Source: VRUE01 sp963819755 (lineage in GTDB: Bacteria; Actinomycetota; Thermoleophilia; Solirubrobacterales; 70-9). From it: 64,000 bases of DNA. This document shows, in pieces, positions 26,319 to 34,012 of this stretch (position 1 is the first letter of the stretch; the number at the start of each line of letters is the position of its first letter). Made by a program: the position numbers and the translations under genes. Where the stretch lies: NCBI GenBank assembly GCA_963819755.1, contig CAWFXB010000001.1, positions 1,014,510 through 1,078,509 of the forward strand, read 5' to 3'. Under the pieces are notes generated by a model that worked only from the letters and a program-made list of their open reading frames with translations, did not search any database and was not told where the DNA came from.

Positions 26319-26840
26319 CTACAGGTCGGGCCGGGCGTCCCAGCGTTCTAGCGCGGGTTGGGGGTCGATCGGGCGGCCGTGGACGTGGATCTCGAAGTGC
26401 AGATGGCAACCGACGGTGCGGGCGTTTCCGGTCTTGCCGACCGCGCCGACCCGCTCGCCCGCCCAGACGCGATCGCCGCGCTCGACCGCCGCCGGGCGGA
26501 TCATGTGGGCGTAGAAATAGCTGCGCTGCTCACCCTGGCCGTGGATCAGCAGGTAGTTGCCGTAGAGGACCGGGTCGTAGCCCGTGCGCAGCACACGGCC
26601 GGTCGCGACGGCAACCAGGGGCGTCCCGCAGGCGGCGACGATGTCGAAGCCTTCGTGGGTGCGACCGCCGTCGCGAGGAGCGCCGAATTCGCCGATCGCG
26701 CCACGCGTCCAGTGCGGCCCGTCGACCGGGAAGACGTGGGCGAAGAACTCGGTCCCGCCGGTTCGAGGGGAAGCCTTGGCTGCCGCCGAAGGGACGAGCG
26801 CAGCAAAGAGGACGAGGCCGAGAAGGAGCGGGCGCTTCAG
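26319..26840 (-). CDS. Secreted M23-family peptidase, apparent CTG start
   Basis: 173 aa if started at CTG 26840. Residues 2-22 form a signal peptide (KRPLLLGLVLFAALVPSA then AAKA). The mature domain has the M23/LytM elements GRTHEGFDIV (first Zn ligands H and D), GNYLLIHGQG, FYAHM and HLHFEIHVHGRPIDP, so a zinc metallopeptidase or a cell-wall regulator. In-frame ATG/GTG/TTG codons are missing before the signal peptide; CTG overlaps the clpP stop as CTGA (26840-26837). The first canonical start inside (GTG at 26594) would delete the signal peptide and the first metal ligands. Confidence 0.83.
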   Translation of the reverse strand: MKRPLLLGLVLFAALVPSAAAKASPRTGGTEFFAHVFPVDGPHWTRGAIGEFGAPRDGGRTHEGFDIVAACGTPLVAVATGRVLRTGYDPVLYGNYLLIHGQGEQRSYFYAHMIRPAAVERGDRVWAGERVGAVGKTGNARTVGCHLHFEIHVHGRPIDPQPALERWDARPDL

Positions 26841-27430
26841 TGGTGTTCGATGACGCGGTCGACGATGTTGTACTCCTTCGCCTCCTCCGCGCTCATGAAG
26901 TAGTCGCGATCGGTGTCGTTCGTGACTTTGTCGAAGGGCTGGCCGGTGTGCTTGGCGATGATCTCGTCGAGGCGGCGGCGGGTGTCGATGATCTCTTTGG
27001 CGTGAATCTCGATGTCGGTCGCCTGGCCCTGGAAGCCGGCGGAGACCTGGTGGATGAGGATCTTCGAGTTGGGCAGCGACATCCGCTTGCCCGCGGCGCC
27101 GCCGGCTAGCAGAAGCGCGCCCATGCTCATCGCGATGCCGACGCAGATCGTCTGCACGTCGGGCTTGATGAACTGCATCGTGTCGTAGATCGCCAGGCCG
27201 GCGTAGACGTCGCCGCCGGGCGAGTTGACGTAGATGCTGATGTCCTTGTCCGGGTCCTCGGACTCGAGGTGAAGAAGCTGGGCGACGATCAGGTTGGCGA
27301 TGTCCTGATTCACCTGCGTGCCGAGGAAGATGATCCGCTCGTTCAGCAGGCGCGAGTAGATGTCGAAGGAGCGCTCGCCGCGCGAGGTCTGCTCGACAAC
27401 CATCGGAACCAGAGGGCTCATGCGCGGCAC
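26837..27430 (-). CDS. clpP: ATP-dependent Clp protease proteolytic subunit
   Basis: 197 aa serine protease of the ClpXP complex. NSPGGDVYAGLAIYDTMQFI, nucleophile Ser in GIAMSMGALLLAGG, catalytic His in SKILIHQVSAG and the Asp in DRDYFMSAEEAKEYNIVDRVI. The short N-terminus MPRMSPLVPMVVEQTSRGERSFDIYSRLL fits the family; ATG 27430 or the inner ATG are both possible. Follows tig after 28 nt, the usual tig-clpP order, but M23, HU and GNAT genes are inserted before clpX. Confidence 0.97.
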   Translation of the reverse strand: MPRMSPLVPMVVEQTSRGERSFDIYSRLLNERIIFLGTQVNQDIANLIVAQLLHLESEDPDKDISIYVNSPGGDVYAGLAIYDTMQFIKPDVQTICVGIAMSMGALLLAGGAAGKRMSLPNSKILIHQVSAGFQGQATDIEIHAKEIIDTRRRLDEIIAKHTGQPFDKVTNDTDRDYFMSAEEAKEYNIVDRVIEHH

Positions 27431-27458
27431 TCTATAGAAGGCGCCCGGCGGGCTGCCG

Positions 27459-28844
27459 TCACTCTGAGTCGGGGGTCCAGAGGGAGCCCGCCTCTTTGCG
27501 CTCCTTCTCCGGCGTCCAGATCTGCTCGCGCGCCTCGGCCTGCTCGAGCGGGATCGGCTTGGCCGCCTCGGCGACCAGGTCGATCGCCTTGCGGAAGCGG
27601 ATGTCGTCGCGGATCATCGTGTCGCGGCCACTCTCGCGCAGGCGCTTGAGCAGCTTCTCGGGCGTCGTCCGCTCGTGCTCGGCGGAGTGCTCGAGCGCCT
27701 CGACCATCTCCTCCTCGGAGGCCTCGATCTCCTCGGCATCGGCGATCGCCGCCAGCACCGCCTCGCGCTTCAATTCCGCTTCGGCCTCCGGCTTGGACTC
27801 CTCGATCACCTCCTCGCGGGTTTTCCCCTGCATCTGCAGGTAGGCGTCGGGCTGCATGCCACGTGAGGCGAGCTGGCGCTCGACCCGCTCCCAGCGCTCG
27901 GTCGCGCGGGCGGTGACGAGCTCGTCGGGAAGGTCGAGCTTCGCCTCGGCGGCCGCCGCGTCGACCGCTGCAACGCGGAAGTCCTGCTCGGCGCGCTGCC
28001 CGACCGCCTCGGCAAGGCGCTTGGCGATGTCGGCGCGCAACTCCTCCAAGCTGTCGAACTCCGATGCCTCGGAGGCGAAATCGTCGTCGAGCTCGGGCAG
28101 GACCTTTTCCCGCACCTCCTTGACCTCGACCGTGAAGACGGCGTCTTCGCCGGCGAGCTGCTCGGCCTGGTAGTCGTCGGGGAAGGTGACCTCGACGCTG
28201 CGGGTCTCGCCGCCGCTGACACCGGCGAGCTGCTCCTCGAAGCCCTCGATCAGCTGACCGCCGCCGAGCTCGAGCAGGTAGTCGCTCGCCTTGCCGCCCT
28301 CGAAGGCCTTGCCGTCGAGCAGGCCCTCGAAATCGACCAGCAGCACGTCACCCGTGGCGGCGGCGCGATCGACCGGCTCCAGCTTGGCGAAGCCTTCGCG
28401 GATCCGCTCGACCTCACGGTCGACGAGCTCCTCCGGCGGCTCGGGCTCGGCCTTGCCCACCTCCAGGCCCTTGTACTCGCCCAGCTCGGCCTTTGGCCGG
28501 ACGCCGATCTCGAACTTGAAGGCGAGCGGCTCGCCCTCGGCCTCGGGCGTGGAGACGACCTCGACGCTGGGATCGCCGACCGGCGCGATGCCGGAGCCGA
28601 GCAGCGCCCGTTCGTACCACTCCGGCAGCGCCTCGCGGATCGCCTCGTCGAGCACGGCGGTGAAGCCGACCCGCTGGATCACCAGGGAGGGCGGCGCCTT
28701 GCCTTTGCGGAAGCCGGGCATCCGCATCTCCCGCGCCAGGCCACGGGCCGCACGGGCGACGGCGCGGTCGACGTCGGCGGCGGGAACCTCGACCTCGACG
28801 CTGACGCGCGAGCCGGGTAGCTCTGAGACTGATGGCTGCTGCAT
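27459..28844 (-). CDS. tig: Trigger factor
   Basis: 461 aa ribosome-bound chaperone and peptidyl-prolyl isomerase. Ribosome-binding signature GFRKGKAPPSLVIQ near residue 45, FKBP-type PPIase domain (GDVLLVDFEGLLDGKAFEGGKASDYLLELG, about 165-250), and the helical C-terminal arms. The tail ends with a charged, acidic-basic segment (EKERKEAGSLWTPDSE). Highly Glu-rich, as common in GC-rich actinobacteria. Start ATG 28844. Confidence 0.95.
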   Translation of the reverse strand: MQQPSVSELPGSRVSVEVEVPAADVDRAVARAARGLAREMRMPGFRKGKAPPSLVIQRVGFTAVLDEAIREALPEWYERALLGSGIAPVGDPSVEVVSTPEAEGEPLAFKFEIGVRPKAELGEYKGLEVGKAEPEPPEELVDREVERIREGFAKLEPVDRAAATGDVLLVDFEGLLDGKAFEGGKASDYLLELGGGQLIEGFEEQLAGVSGGETRSVEVTFPDDYQAEQLAGEDAVFTVEVKEVREKVLPELDDDFASEASEFDSLEELRADIAKRLAEAVGQRAEQDFRVAAVDAAAAEAKLDLPDELVTARATERWERVERQLASRGMQPDAYLQMQGKTREEVIEESKPEAEAELKREAVLAAIADAEEIEASEEEMVEALEHSAEHERTTPEKLLKRLRESGRDTMIRDDIRFRKAIDLVAEAAKPIPLEQAEAREQIWTPEKERKEAGSLWTPDSE

Positions 28845-28859
28845 GGAGAGCGCGGGACC

Positions 28860-28970
28860 CTATCGCGAGCGCCGCAGCAGCCCCCTGCGCACCGCCACGC
28901 CGAAGTCGATCGCGAAGGCCAGCCCGCGGCCGAGCGGGCCGGTGACGAGCCAGGCGCGCGCTCTATTCAT
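28860..28970 (-). CDS. Possible 36-aa basic peptide downstream of ctaG
   Basis: ATG 28970 overlaps the ctaG stop by 8 nt (ATGAATAG), the same arrangement as rsfS/DivIVA-like, and the frame ends at TAG 28860. The product (WLVTGPLGRGLAFAIDFGVA core, ending VRRGLLRRSR) has a short amphipathic or membrane-inserting helix and a basic tail. Not recognised; it may be chance coding in GC-rich DNA, but nothing else fills the gap between tig and ctaG. Confidence 0.4.
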   Translation of the reverse strand: MNRARAWLVTGPLGRGLAFAIDFGVAVRRGLLRRSR

Positions 28971-29859
28971 CGCGGGTCGCCGACAACCGTTCCTCCAGCA
29001 GCGCTCCGTGCCCGGCGGCGACGGCGCGCTGGGCGCGGCGCTCGTCGAGCTCGATCCCGCGCTCGCGGGCGAGGTCGAGCAGGTCCTGCTTTTCGGTCCC
29101 TTCGCGGGCGACCTCGAAGAAGACCCAGGCCAGAACGCCGAGCGCCAGGAAGGTCCCCTCGATCATCATGATCACGCCGGCGGTGCTCTGGTCTGCAATC
29201 GGTGAGATGTGCCAGTAGCGCTCACCCTTCCCGTAGATCGGGTAGAGCACCGATCCCGACCACATCAGGATGTTGCCGAGGATCGCGCCGGTGAAGCGGA
29301 CGGCGATCACGTAGGCGACCTTCCAGCCGGCACTGAACCACTGCGGCTTCGGCAGCGGTCCGAAGATCGGCATCCACATCAGGCAGCCGAAGGCAAGGAA
29401 GGTCGTGTGCTCAAGCGCGTGGATCGGCGCCGTGCCGTACGCGGCGTCGTAGATCGCCGGGACGTGCCAGAAGTAGAAGTTGAGCGCCCAGAGCGGGAAG
29501 GCGACCGCCGGGTGAGTGAGGATCTGGAGACGGTTGAAAAGGCGGATCGAGAGAACCGGCTGCAACAGCGATTTGGTCAGGCCGAGGACGATCAGCAACG
29601 AGGCGACGTCGCCGATCAGCAGATGCTCGGTCATGTGGGCGATCACCAGCTCGTCGGAGATGTGGCCGATCGGGCTGAACAGGGCGATCGAGATCGTCAG
29701 CAGCCCGGCACCGAAGCAGAGCTGGCGCCAGAGCGGCACCTTGCGCCCATCCCAAGAGAGCGTCAGCACCCGGCGCCAGTAGGCGACGCCGCCAACGGTG
29801 ATCGGGATCACCTCGATCGGCGCAAAAGCGCCGGTCACGTGGGCAAGAGGCAGGCTCAC
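28963..29859 (-). CDS. CtaG-type (caa3) cytochrome c oxidase assembly membrane protein
   Basis: 298 aa, seven membrane helices. Family marks include the His-rich segments AHMTEHLLIGDVASLL and HPAVAFPLWALNFYFWHVPAIYDAAYGTAPIHALEHTTFLAFGCLMWMPI, typical of the actinobacterial/bacillar caa3_CtaG family involved in copper delivery to or assembly of haem-copper oxidase. No oxidase genes are in the window. GTG start 29859; only 23 nt separate it from the divergent GH15 start, leaving no room for a classical promoter pair. Confidence 0.85.
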   Translation of the reverse strand: MSLPLAHVTGAFAPIEVIPITVGGVAYWRRVLTLSWDGRKVPLWRQLCFGAGLLTISIALFSPIGHISDELVIAHMTEHLLIGDVASLLIVLGLTKSLLQPVLSIRLFNRLQILTHPAVAFPLWALNFYFWHVPAIYDAAYGTAPIHALEHTTFLAFGCLMWMPIFGPLPKPQWFSAGWKVAYVIAVRFTGAILGNILMWSGSVLYPIYGKGERYWHISPIADQSTAGVIMMIEGTFLALGVLAWVFFEVAREGTEKQDLLDLARERGIELDERRAQRAVAAGHGALLEERLSATRDE

Positions 29860-29882
29860 GGTGGTAGCTTGGCAGTTCCCTG

Positions 29883-31778
29883 ATGGCCGCCGGTCCCAAC
29901 CGCTTCCCCCCGATCGGCAGCTACGGCTTCCTCTCCGACTGCCACACCAGCGCCCTCGTCTCCTACGACGGCTCGGTCGAGTGGCTCTGCCTGCCGCGCT
30001 TCGACTCGCCCAGCGCCTTTGCCGCCCTGCTCGACCGCGGCGCCGGCCATTTCAAGCTGAAGCCGCGCGGCGTCGTCGTGCCGATCAGCCGTCGCTACGA
30101 GCCGGGCACGCTGGTGATCGAGACGACCTGGGTGACCGACAGCGGCTGGGTCGTCGTCCACGACGCGCTGACGATCGGCGACTGGGTCGAGCAGGCGGGC
30201 CCGGGCTCGCGCCCGCGAACCGAGCACGAGTCTGACCACTCGCTGCTGCGCACGATCACCTGCATCGACGGCGAGGTCGAGATCGAGATGGAGTGCCTGC
30301 CGCGCTTCGCCTACGGCGCCGAGGCCGCGACCTGGAGTGGTGGCGAGCTGGGCGAGGCGACCGCACGGGGCGGCGACGGCGTCGAGCTCCACCTGACCAG
30401 CGACATGGAGCTCTCGCTCGACGGCGGCACCGCCCACGGCGCGGTCAGGCTGCGCGAGAACGAGACGAGCTTCTGCGCCCTGACCTGGGGCAACGACGAC
30501 CTGGGCGGGCCGCGCAGCGCCCCGGAGGCGCTGGAGCGGCTCGACTCGACCGAAGACTTCTGGCGCAAGTGGCTGCGCGACGGCGACTTTCCCGACCATC
30601 CCTGGCGCATCCACCTGCAGCGCTCGGCGCTGGTCCTGAAGGGTCTCACCTACGCGCCGACCGGAGCGCTGCTCGCGGCGCCGACCACCTCGCTTCCCGA
30701 GACCCCCGGCGGCGAACGCAACTGGGACTACCGCTTCAGCTGGATCCGCGACTCGACCTTCAGCCTCTGGGCCCTGCACACGCTCGGCTTCGACGATGAG
30801 GCGCGCGACTTCATGCGCTTCATCCTCGGCATCTGCCGCAAGGACCCCCGGCTGCAGATCATGTACGGGATCGGCGGCGAGAAGGAGCTGACCGAGAGCA
30901 CGCTCGACCACCTCGAAGGCTACGGCGGGGCGAGCCCGGTGCGGATCGGCAACGGCGCCTACGACCAGCGCCAGAACGATGTCTGGGGCGCCCTGCTCGA
31001 CTCGATCTACCTGCACGAAAAAGCCCTGCGCGGCTCCGCCACCCCGTCCGATCGCCAGATCGTCCGCCAGCAGGTCGAAGCGGCGATCGAGGCCTGGCCC
31101 GATCCCGACCAGGGGATTTGGGAGTCGCGTGGCGAGCCACAGCACTACGTCTCCTCGAAGCTGATGATCTGGGTCGCGGTCGACCGCGGCGTGCGCTTGG
31201 CGCGCTGGGCCGGGTTCGACGAGCTCGCCGGGGAATGGGAGAAGACGGCAGAGGAGATCCGCGAGGAGATCCTCGAGCGCGGCGTTCGCGACGGCGTCTT
31301 CCGGCAGCACTACGAGACCGATGCGCTCGACGCCTCGACCCTGCTGATCCCGCTGCTGCGCTTCCTCCCCCCCGACGACCCGCGCGTCTGTGCCACGGTC
31401 GACGCGATCGCCGAGCAGCTGACCCAGCACGGTCTCGTCCAGCGCTACAAAGTCGAGGAGACCGACGACGGCCTGAGCGGCGAGGAGGGCACCTTCCTGA
31501 TCTGCTCCTTCTGGCTCGTCTCGGCGCTCTCGGAGATCGGCGAGCCGGCGCGGGCGCGGGAGCTCTGCGAGCGACTGCTCGAGGCGGCCGGCTGGCTCGA
31601 CCTCTACGCCGAGGAGCTGGAGGCGGAGAGCGGCCGCCATCTCGGCAACTTCCCGCAGGCGTTTACCCACCTGGCGCTGATCAACGCGGTCTCCCACGTG
31701 ATCGCCGACGAGCAGCGTGAAGACGGCGGCGTCACCGCCGTGTTCAGCGAGATGGGCGGGGTCCGCGAGGGCGTCTGA
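29883..31778 (+). CDS. Glycoside hydrolase family 15 protein (glucoamylase/trehalase-like)
   Basis: 631 aa, no signal peptide, so cytoplasmic. N-terminal beta-sandwich starts IGSYGFLSDCHTSALVSYDGSVEWLCLPRFDSPS; the (alpha/alpha)6 barrel contains NWDYRFSWIRDSTFSLWAL and the acidic EEGTFLICSFWLVSAL, with NFPQAFTHLALINAV at the end. Members hydrolyse alpha-glucosides, several actinobacterial ones trehalose. No trehalose or glycogen genes adjoin, so the substrate is open. The start ATG 29883 is fixed by homology from residue 8 onward; no ribosome-binding site is seen, so it may be leaderless. Confidence 0.93.
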   Translation: MAAGPNRFPPIGSYGFLSDCHTSALVSYDGSVEWLCLPRFDSPSAFAALLDRGAGHFKLKPRGVVVPISRRYEPGTLVIETTWVTDSGWVVVHDALTIGDWVEQAGPGSRPRTEHESDHSLLRTITCIDGEVEIEMECLPRFAYGAEAATWSGGELGEATARGGDGVELHLTSDMELSLDGGTAHGAVRLRENETSFCALTWGNDDLGGPRSAPEALERLDSTEDFWRKWLRDGDFPDHPWRIHLQRSALVLKGLTYAPTGALLAAPTTSLPETPGGERNWDYRFSWIRDSTFSLWALHTLGFDDEARDFMRFILGICRKDPRLQIMYGIGGEKELTESTLDHLEGYGGASPVRIGNGAYDQRQNDVWGALLDSIYLHEKALRGSATPSDRQIVRQQVEAAIEAWPDPDQGIWESRGEPQHYVSSKLMIWVAVDRGVRLARWAGFDELAGEWEKTAEEIREEILERGVRDGVFRQHYETDALDASTLLIPLLRFLPPDDPRVCATVDAIAEQLTQHGLVQRYKVEETDDGLSGEEGTFLICSFWLVSALSEIGEPARARELCERLLEAAGWLDLYAEELEAESGRHLGNFPQAFTHLALINAVSHVIADEQREDGGVTAVFSEMGGVREGV

Positions 31779-31828
31779 AGACAAGCTCCAAGCGCACGAT
31801 CGCTTGCGCAGACGAAAGGTCTTCAGAC
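31773..31828. repeat. Inverted repeat at the GH15 stop
   Basis: GTCTGAAGAC (31773-31782, spanning the GH15 stop) pairs with GTCTTCAGAC (31819-31828); an inner AAGCG/CGCTT pair lies in the loop. It could end GH15 transcription or serve as an operator for the following regulator. An AT-rich stretch with TATATT follows, about 12 nt before the ATG at 31864, a possible -10 box for a leaderless transcript. Confidence 0.55.
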
Positions 31829-31863
31829 AGAAGATCTCGTTCTCTCATATATTCCCTGCCCGA

Positions 31864-32199
31864 ATGGCGGGATTCGAGGACGGCCGGGAGCGCCGGGACA
31901 TGGAGCATCGCTATCGCCGTGCCGCAGTGGCGCATCCCGTGCGGCAGGGAATTCTCTGTCTGATGCTCGACGGCATGGAGGCCGGTGCGGCCGAGATCGC
32001 CGCCGTGCTGGCCGAGGAGCCCGGCCGGATCGCCTACCACCTGCGCGTGCTGACCAGGCGCCGGGCCTTGAAGGGGGTTGCCAAGGACCCGCCGGCGCCG
32101 CCCTACTACCGCCTGGCGCCGCAAGCGCTGTGGGCACGCAAAATGCTCGCTGAACTTGCCAAGCAGGACGGAGAAGACGATCCAGGGGGGAGAGATTGA
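31864..32199 (+). CDS. ArsR-like winged-helix regulator
   Basis: 111 aa from ATG 31864; a longer in-frame start lies inside GH15 and was rejected. The core RRAAVAHPVRQGILCLMLDGMEAGAAEIAAVLAEEPGRIAYHLRVLTRRRALKGV matches ArsR-type helix-turn-helix (AHPxRxxIL ... YHLRVL). No metal-binding Cys motif is present, so the ligand is unknown. Sits between GH15 and the PKS operon and could control either. An adjoining second winged-helix gene follows after 24 nt. Confidence 0.72.
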   Translation: MAGFEDGRERRDMEHRYRRAAVAHPVRQGILCLMLDGMEAGAAEIAAVLAEEPGRIAYHLRVLTRRRALKGVAKDPPAPPYYRLAPQALWARKMLAELAKQDGEDDPGGRD

Positions 32200-32223
32200 G
32201 GGCCGGCGCCCTTAGTAGGTGAG

Positions 32224-32496
32224 GTGGTGGGAGACATCGACCAGACCCGAAGCCCGATCGTGCTGGACACGACCATCGAAGCCGCCGTCCTGCGGCAGCT
32301 CCTCGCCCTGCACCCGGTCCAGCTCACCCTCGCCGAGCTGGTGCGGGAGATCTCTGACGGCCCAGCGGACTTCGCCGCGACCGACCCGGTCGAGCGCGCG
32401 GTCGGCCGGCTCAGCGCCGCCGGCTTGGTCCATCGCAGCTGTGACATGGTCATACCCAGCCGCGCGGCGTTGCGCTCCTACGAGCTGCTCGAATGA
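32224..32496 (+). CDS. Small winged-helix domain protein
   Basis: 90 aa, GTG start 32224 (GTG 32227 also possible). Fold pattern of a winged helix: VLRQLLALHPVQLTLAELVREIS, then AVGRLSAAGLVHRSCDMVIPSRAAL as recognition helix and wing. Not assigned to a named family. Follows the ArsR-like gene closely and its 3' end overlaps the convergent alpha/beta hydrolase by 19 nt. Likely DNA-binding partner of the first regulator (inference). Confidence 0.6.
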   Translation: MVGDIDQTRSPIVLDTTIEAAVLRQLLALHPVQLTLAELVREISDGPADFAATDPVERAVGRLSAAGLVHRSCDMVIPSRAALRSYELLE

Positions 32497-33299
32497 GCGG
32501 CCCCGCTCGAAACGGGCCGCTCGCCGGGATCGAGAAAGCGCTCCAAAGCATCCAGCGTCTCCCGCGGTGACTCCCAGAAGACGTTGTGCCCGTTGGGGAC
32601 GTCGACCCGCGTAAGCAGCGCGCCCAGCTCCTCCTCGTAGCGGCGGTGCTGGCCGCTGCCGTCGTAGAGTGGCTTTTCCGCCGCGACGAAAAGCGTTGGG
32701 ACGCGGGCGATCCGCGGCGGGGGCAGCGTCATCTCACTCCAGGCCACCACCGCCGCGCTCGGGCAGAAGCTGAACCGGAAGCGGCCGTCGGCCCCCTTGC
32801 TGACGTCGTCCTCGACGTAGGCCGCCACGACCTCACGCGGAGAGGCGACGATCGTGTCGTTTGAGAGCAGGGCGTTGAGCGCCCCATCGACCGTGGCGAA
32901 GCTCCAATCGAGGCGTTCGAGCTCGGCGCTGCGCAGGGCGCGCTCGACCGGCACGAGAAGGCCGGGATCGAGCAGGGCGATCCTCTCGGTGCGATCGGCG
33001 AGCTTCACCGCAAGCGCCGCAGCCAGCCGGCCACCGAAGCTATGACCCACCCAACTGACCCGCTCGATGCCGAGCGAATCGGTCGTCTCCTCGATGTCGC
33101 TCACGTGCGTCTCGACGTTCCACGGCGGCTCGTGGCCGGATCCGCCATGACCGCGCAGATCGACGGACACCACCGAGTGGCCGCTTTGCGCCAGCTGCCT
33201 GCCGAAGTCCTCGAAGACCGCGCCATGCTGGGCGACACCGTGAATGCAGACGATCGCGCCGGCGTCGCTCGGGCCCCAGCGATGCGTGTTCAGCTTCAT
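32478..33299 (-). CDS. Alpha/beta hydrolase at the end of the PKS operon
   Basis: 273 aa from ATG 33299, which overlaps the methyltransferase stop as ATGA. Oxyanion segment VCIHGVAQHG, DLRGHGGSG, nucleophile elbow GHSFGG, acid residue region PTLFVAAEKPLYDG and catalytic His in VPNGHNVFWE: a complete Ser-Asp-His triad of the epoxide hydrolase/haloperoxidase-like group. It differs from type II thioesterases (no GHSMGA, different length), but could act on the polyketide or on stalled chains (inference). In-frame sequence upstream to 33782 is not part of it. Confidence 0.85.
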   Translation of the reverse strand: MKLNTHRWGPSDAGAIVCIHGVAQHGAVFEDFGRQLAQSGHSVVSVDLRGHGGSGHEPPWNVETHVSDIEETTDSLGIERVSWVGHSFGGRLAAALAVKLADRTERIALLDPGLLVPVERALRSAELERLDWSFATVDGALNALLSNDTIVASPREVVAAYVEDDVSKGADGRFRFSFCPSAAVVAWSEMTLPPPRIARVPTLFVAAEKPLYDGSGQHRRYEEELGALLTRVDVPNGHNVFWESPRETLDALERFLDPGERPVSSGAAHSSSS

Positions 33300-34012
33300 G
33301 CTGCTTCTCCCTGGACGTCGATTCCGTCCTTGTTCGCGGTGAACAGCGCGACGACACCCTCCACCTGGACCTCGTAAGAGGGGAATGTCGCAGCCAATCC
33401 CGCTTCGAGGTCCTCTTGGCGATCGTCGAGATTGGAGAACGACCCTTTGCGATTCAGGCGTTCGATCGCCTTCCGGGATCGCTTGCTGTGGTCGGCCTCG
33501 AGGCCCAGCACGGTTGCGCCAAAGAGCGTCCCGCCAGGAGCGAGCGCGTCCTTGGCGTGCTCGAAGGCGACGCGCTTGTCGCGCAGCGTTCCCGGAACGC
33601 AGTGCAGCAGGTTCGACATCGCGATCGATTCGAACGATTCCGCGGGAAGGCCCCACGGCTCGAGCACGTTGGCTCGGTTGGTGCGCGGTCCATAGCGGCG
33701 CAAGCGGCGTGCGGCGAACTGAAGCGAGCTCGGGTTCAGGTCCATCAGCGTGATCTCCGGCGAATCGGATGAGAAGCGACACCTGTTGATCAGATATCCG
33801 CTGGCCACGCCGACGTCGAGGTGGCGGTTGCCGGCGTTTTCGTCATACAGCTCGAGGATGCGACTTTTCGGACAGCGCCAGAGCCGCGGCAGGGTGTAGC
33901 GCATTACGAGCAGGTCGTAAAAGGGGAGCGTGAACCGGGTGTAGGCGGCCTGGCCCGCGTGGGCCGGATCGCCTGCGTCCGTCCGCACCGCCATGTCCGT
34001 GTCAGCTTGCAT
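33296..34012 (-). CDS. SAM-dependent methyltransferase in the PKS operon
   Basis: 238 aa class I methyltransferase. Motif I is NRHLDVGVASGYLI, motif II region ITLMDLNPSSLQFAARRL, post-motif SNLLHCVPGTLRDK and ALAPGGTLFGATVLG. No signal peptide. Begins inside the 3' end of the PKS-C gene (11-nt overlap) and is coupled to the hydrolase, so it is very probably part of the same pathway. A small-molecule O- or C-methylation is expected; a 4-O-methyl on a pyrone or a carboxyl ester are the simplest options (inference). Confidence 0.85.
   Translation of the reverse strand: MQADTDMAVRTDAGDPAHAGQAAYTRFTLPFYDLLVMRYTLPRLWRCPKSRILELYDENAGNRHLDVGVASGYLINRCRFSSDSPEITLMDLNPSSLQFAARRLRRYGPRTNRANVLEPWGLPAESFESIAMSNLLHCVPGTLRDKRVAFEHAKDALAPGGTLFGATVLGLEADHSKRSRKAIERLNRKGSFSNLDDRQEDLEAGLAATFPSYEVQVEGVVALFTANKDGIDVQGEAA

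Noticed and set aside
29856..31784. 642-codon minus-strand frame opposite GH15
   Set aside because: GH15 motifs are intact on the plus strand; the antisense frame is a codon-phase shadow.
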